Assembly (NCBI RefSeq): GCF_000473065.1
Contig: NZ_AXAZ01000001.1
Location: forward strand, 124,001-188,000
DNA from: Bradyrhizobium sp. WSM1743
GTDB taxonomy: Bacteria; Pseudomonadota; Alphaproteobacteria; Rhizobiales; Xanthobacteraceae
Direction: 5' to 3'
Length of the DNA stretch: 64,000 nucleotides
Shown here: positions 63,007-64,000 of the stretch, one piece after another
Numbering within the stretch: the first letter of the stretch is position 1
Layout: each line of letters begins with the position of its first letter
Position numbers and translations under genes: made by a program
The notes under the pieces: model-generated
The model's input: the letters and a program-made list of their open reading frames with translations, nothing else
Database searches by the model: none
What the model was told of the DNA's origin: nothing

Positions 63007-63456
63007 ATGTCTGATCAACTGCCCCTCACACCACGCCAGCGTCAGGACTTGAGCACCATCGCGGCGATGATCGTTCCTGCCAGCGACGAGTACAAGGTGC
63101 CCGGCGCCGACGATCCCGAGATCCAGGCCGACATGCTGGCAACGCTCGGCCGCGACACCAAACAGGTGGCGGCGGCGCTGGACCATCTGGCGCGGCTGGC
63201 CGGCATGCCGTTGGCCGACCTCGAGCCGGCCGCGCGCGACGGTGTCGTCCAGCAGTTCCGCATCTCCGGCGGAGTCGCCGCTGCAACACTCGTCCGCGTG
63301 GTCCTGCAATGCTACTACCGCGACGACCGCGTGCTGCGCTCGCTGGGGCTGGAGCTGCGCGCGCCGTTTCCCAAGGGGCACGTGCTCCCGGATGGCGACT
63401 GGTCGCTGCTCGATCCGGTCAAGGCAAGAGGCGGCTCGCTGCGACGCACACCCTAG
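63007..63456 (+). CDS. Gluconate 2-dehydrogenase subunit 3-like protein
   Basis: 149 residues, helical. The start LTPRQRQDLSTIAAMIVPAS and following ADDPEIQADML match the subunit 3 family that partners GMC flavoproteins. The usual Tat signal of this family is absent. GAAGAGAACG precedes the ATG. It lies 195 bases after the GMC gene, interrupted by a repeat element but on the same strand. Function: small subunit that stabilises or exports the flavoprotein (family knowledge). Confidence 0.78.
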   Translation: MSDQLPLTPRQRQDLSTIAAMIVPASDEYKVPGADDPEIQADMLATLGRDTKQVAAALDHLARLAGMPLADLEPAARDGVVQQFRISGGVAAATLVRVVLQCYYRDDRVLRSLGLELRAPFPKGHVLPDGDWSLLDPVKARGGSLRRTP

Positions 63457-63547
63457 CCACCTGGGCAGTCCAGCCTTGCGACCCAGGCGGATCCCTTGCG
63501 CCGGCAGGAACAGACCACCATCTGTGTGAGCCTCAAGGACTCTTGCC

Positions 63548-64000
63548 ATGTTGGATCTCACCTCAGATATCGCCGATGACGCACCGTCATCGCGAGCGAC
63601 GGCGTCTGCCCCGGTCGACGAGCGGGCCCTGCTGGACGCCTATTCCAATGCCGTGATCGACGTGACCGACCGCGTCGGCCCCGCGGTCGTGCGGGTCGAG
63701 ACCGGGCCCAAGGTGCCGAACGGCCGCGAGCGCGGCGGGCTCGGCTCGGGCATCGTGATCTCGCCGGACGGGCTCGTGCTCACCAACAGCCATGTGGTCG
63801 GCTCCTCCAAGGAGATCCGGCTGCGCGACGTCGAGGGTCATGTCGGCGATGCTCAGGTGCTCGGGGTCGATCCCGATACGGACCTTGCGCTGCTGCGCGC
63901 CAATGGCGTGCGCCACTTGCCCTATGCCGCGCTCGGCAACTCCAAGAGCCTGCGGCGCGGTCAGCTCGTGATTGCGATCGGCAATCCGCTCGGCTTCGAA
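63548..64000 (+). CDS. S1C (DegP/HtrA-type) serine protease, partial at window end
   Basis: The first 151 codons are open to the last base; the stop lies beyond the window. After a non-hydrophobic N-terminus (no signal peptide seen), VGPAVVRVETGP, GSGIVISPDGLVLTNSHVVG with the catalytic His, and VLGVDPDTDLALLRANGV with the catalytic Asp are visible, ending IAIGNPLGFE just before the Ser motif. ATG at 63548 gives the complete N-terminus but has no strong Shine-Dalgarno. A cytoplasmic or unconventionally exported HtrA relative is implied. Confidence 0.85.
   Translation, partial: MLDLTSDIADDAPSSRATASAPVDERALLDAYSNAVIDVTDRVGPAVVRVETGPKVPNGRERGGLGSGIVISPDGLVLTNSHVVGSSKEIRLRDVEGHVGDAQVLGVDPDTDLALLRANGVRHLPYAALGNSKSLRRGQLVIAIGNPLGFE

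Noticed and set aside
1..64000. tRNA or rRNA genes
   Set aside because: No T-loop GGTTCGAATCC-type segments in a cloverleaf context nor rRNA-like stretches were seen on reading both strands; a covariance-model scan would be decisive.

Overview
The window looks like chromosomal DNA of a Bradyrhizobium-type alphaproteobacterium (Nitrobacteraceae). This is inferred from the high-GC coding style, the dispersed CTCTCCCGC/GCGGGAGAG intergenic palindromes, and the gene set: malonate TRAP operon, DUF1236 protein, PuuD, cyoABCD, a GH17 membrane protein of the bradyrhizobial glucan type and an avidin-family gene. No phage, plasmid or conjugation core genes, rRNA, tRNA or CRISPR array were recognised.

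Layout. (1) 344-9912: a LysR regulator faces a long operon holding a ketopantoate-reductase-like enzyme, a VOC protein, a MaoC hydratase, a class III CoA-transferase, two different shikimate/quinate dehydrogenases, a complete polar-amino-acid-type ABC importer and type II dehydroquinase. It ends in a decayed Gfo/Idh/MocA oxidoreductase. This looks like hydroaromatic acid uptake and catabolism mixed with CoA chemistry. (2) 9916-15775: an alpha/beta hydrolase and TetR gene run divergently from an RND efflux pair; the pump gene carries a one-base frameshift. (3) 15861-21428: a second TetR gene is divergent from a crotonase and an unknown protein, followed by a GH17 membrane protein and a CBS-BON protein. 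(4) 21443-28119: malonate operon (TRAP dctPQM, malonyl-CoA decarboxylase, malonyl-CoA synthetase) with a divergent GntR regulator. (5) 28403-41939: FtsH, a second CoA-transferase, an SSS symporter/sialidase/SDR operon, DUF72, two M20 hydrolases, an enolase-superfamily enzyme and an MFS transporter, separated by repeat elements. (6) 42084-52031: TAXI protein, a divergent avidin-family protein directly downstream of a CYTH-CHAD protein, a translationally coupled HGG-motif/unknown pair, a TctC binding protein, NUDIX, DUF1236, a lytic transglycosylase and a VOC protein. (7) 52175-64000: PuuD urate oxidase, a PQQ-type sugar dehydrogenase, an SDR, the cyoABCD ubiquinol oxidase, a nuclease-like secreted protein, a GMC oxidoreductase with its small partner, and the start of an S1C serine protease cut by the window end.

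The least ordinary items are the leaderless avidin homologue coupled to a polyphosphate-type CHAD protein, the shikimate-plus-CoA operon, two large TetR operators with promoters built into their palindromes, the frameshifted RND pump, a CyoA that begins where the mature protein normally starts, and the modular intergenic repeat family. All functions are read from sequence patterns without database searches.
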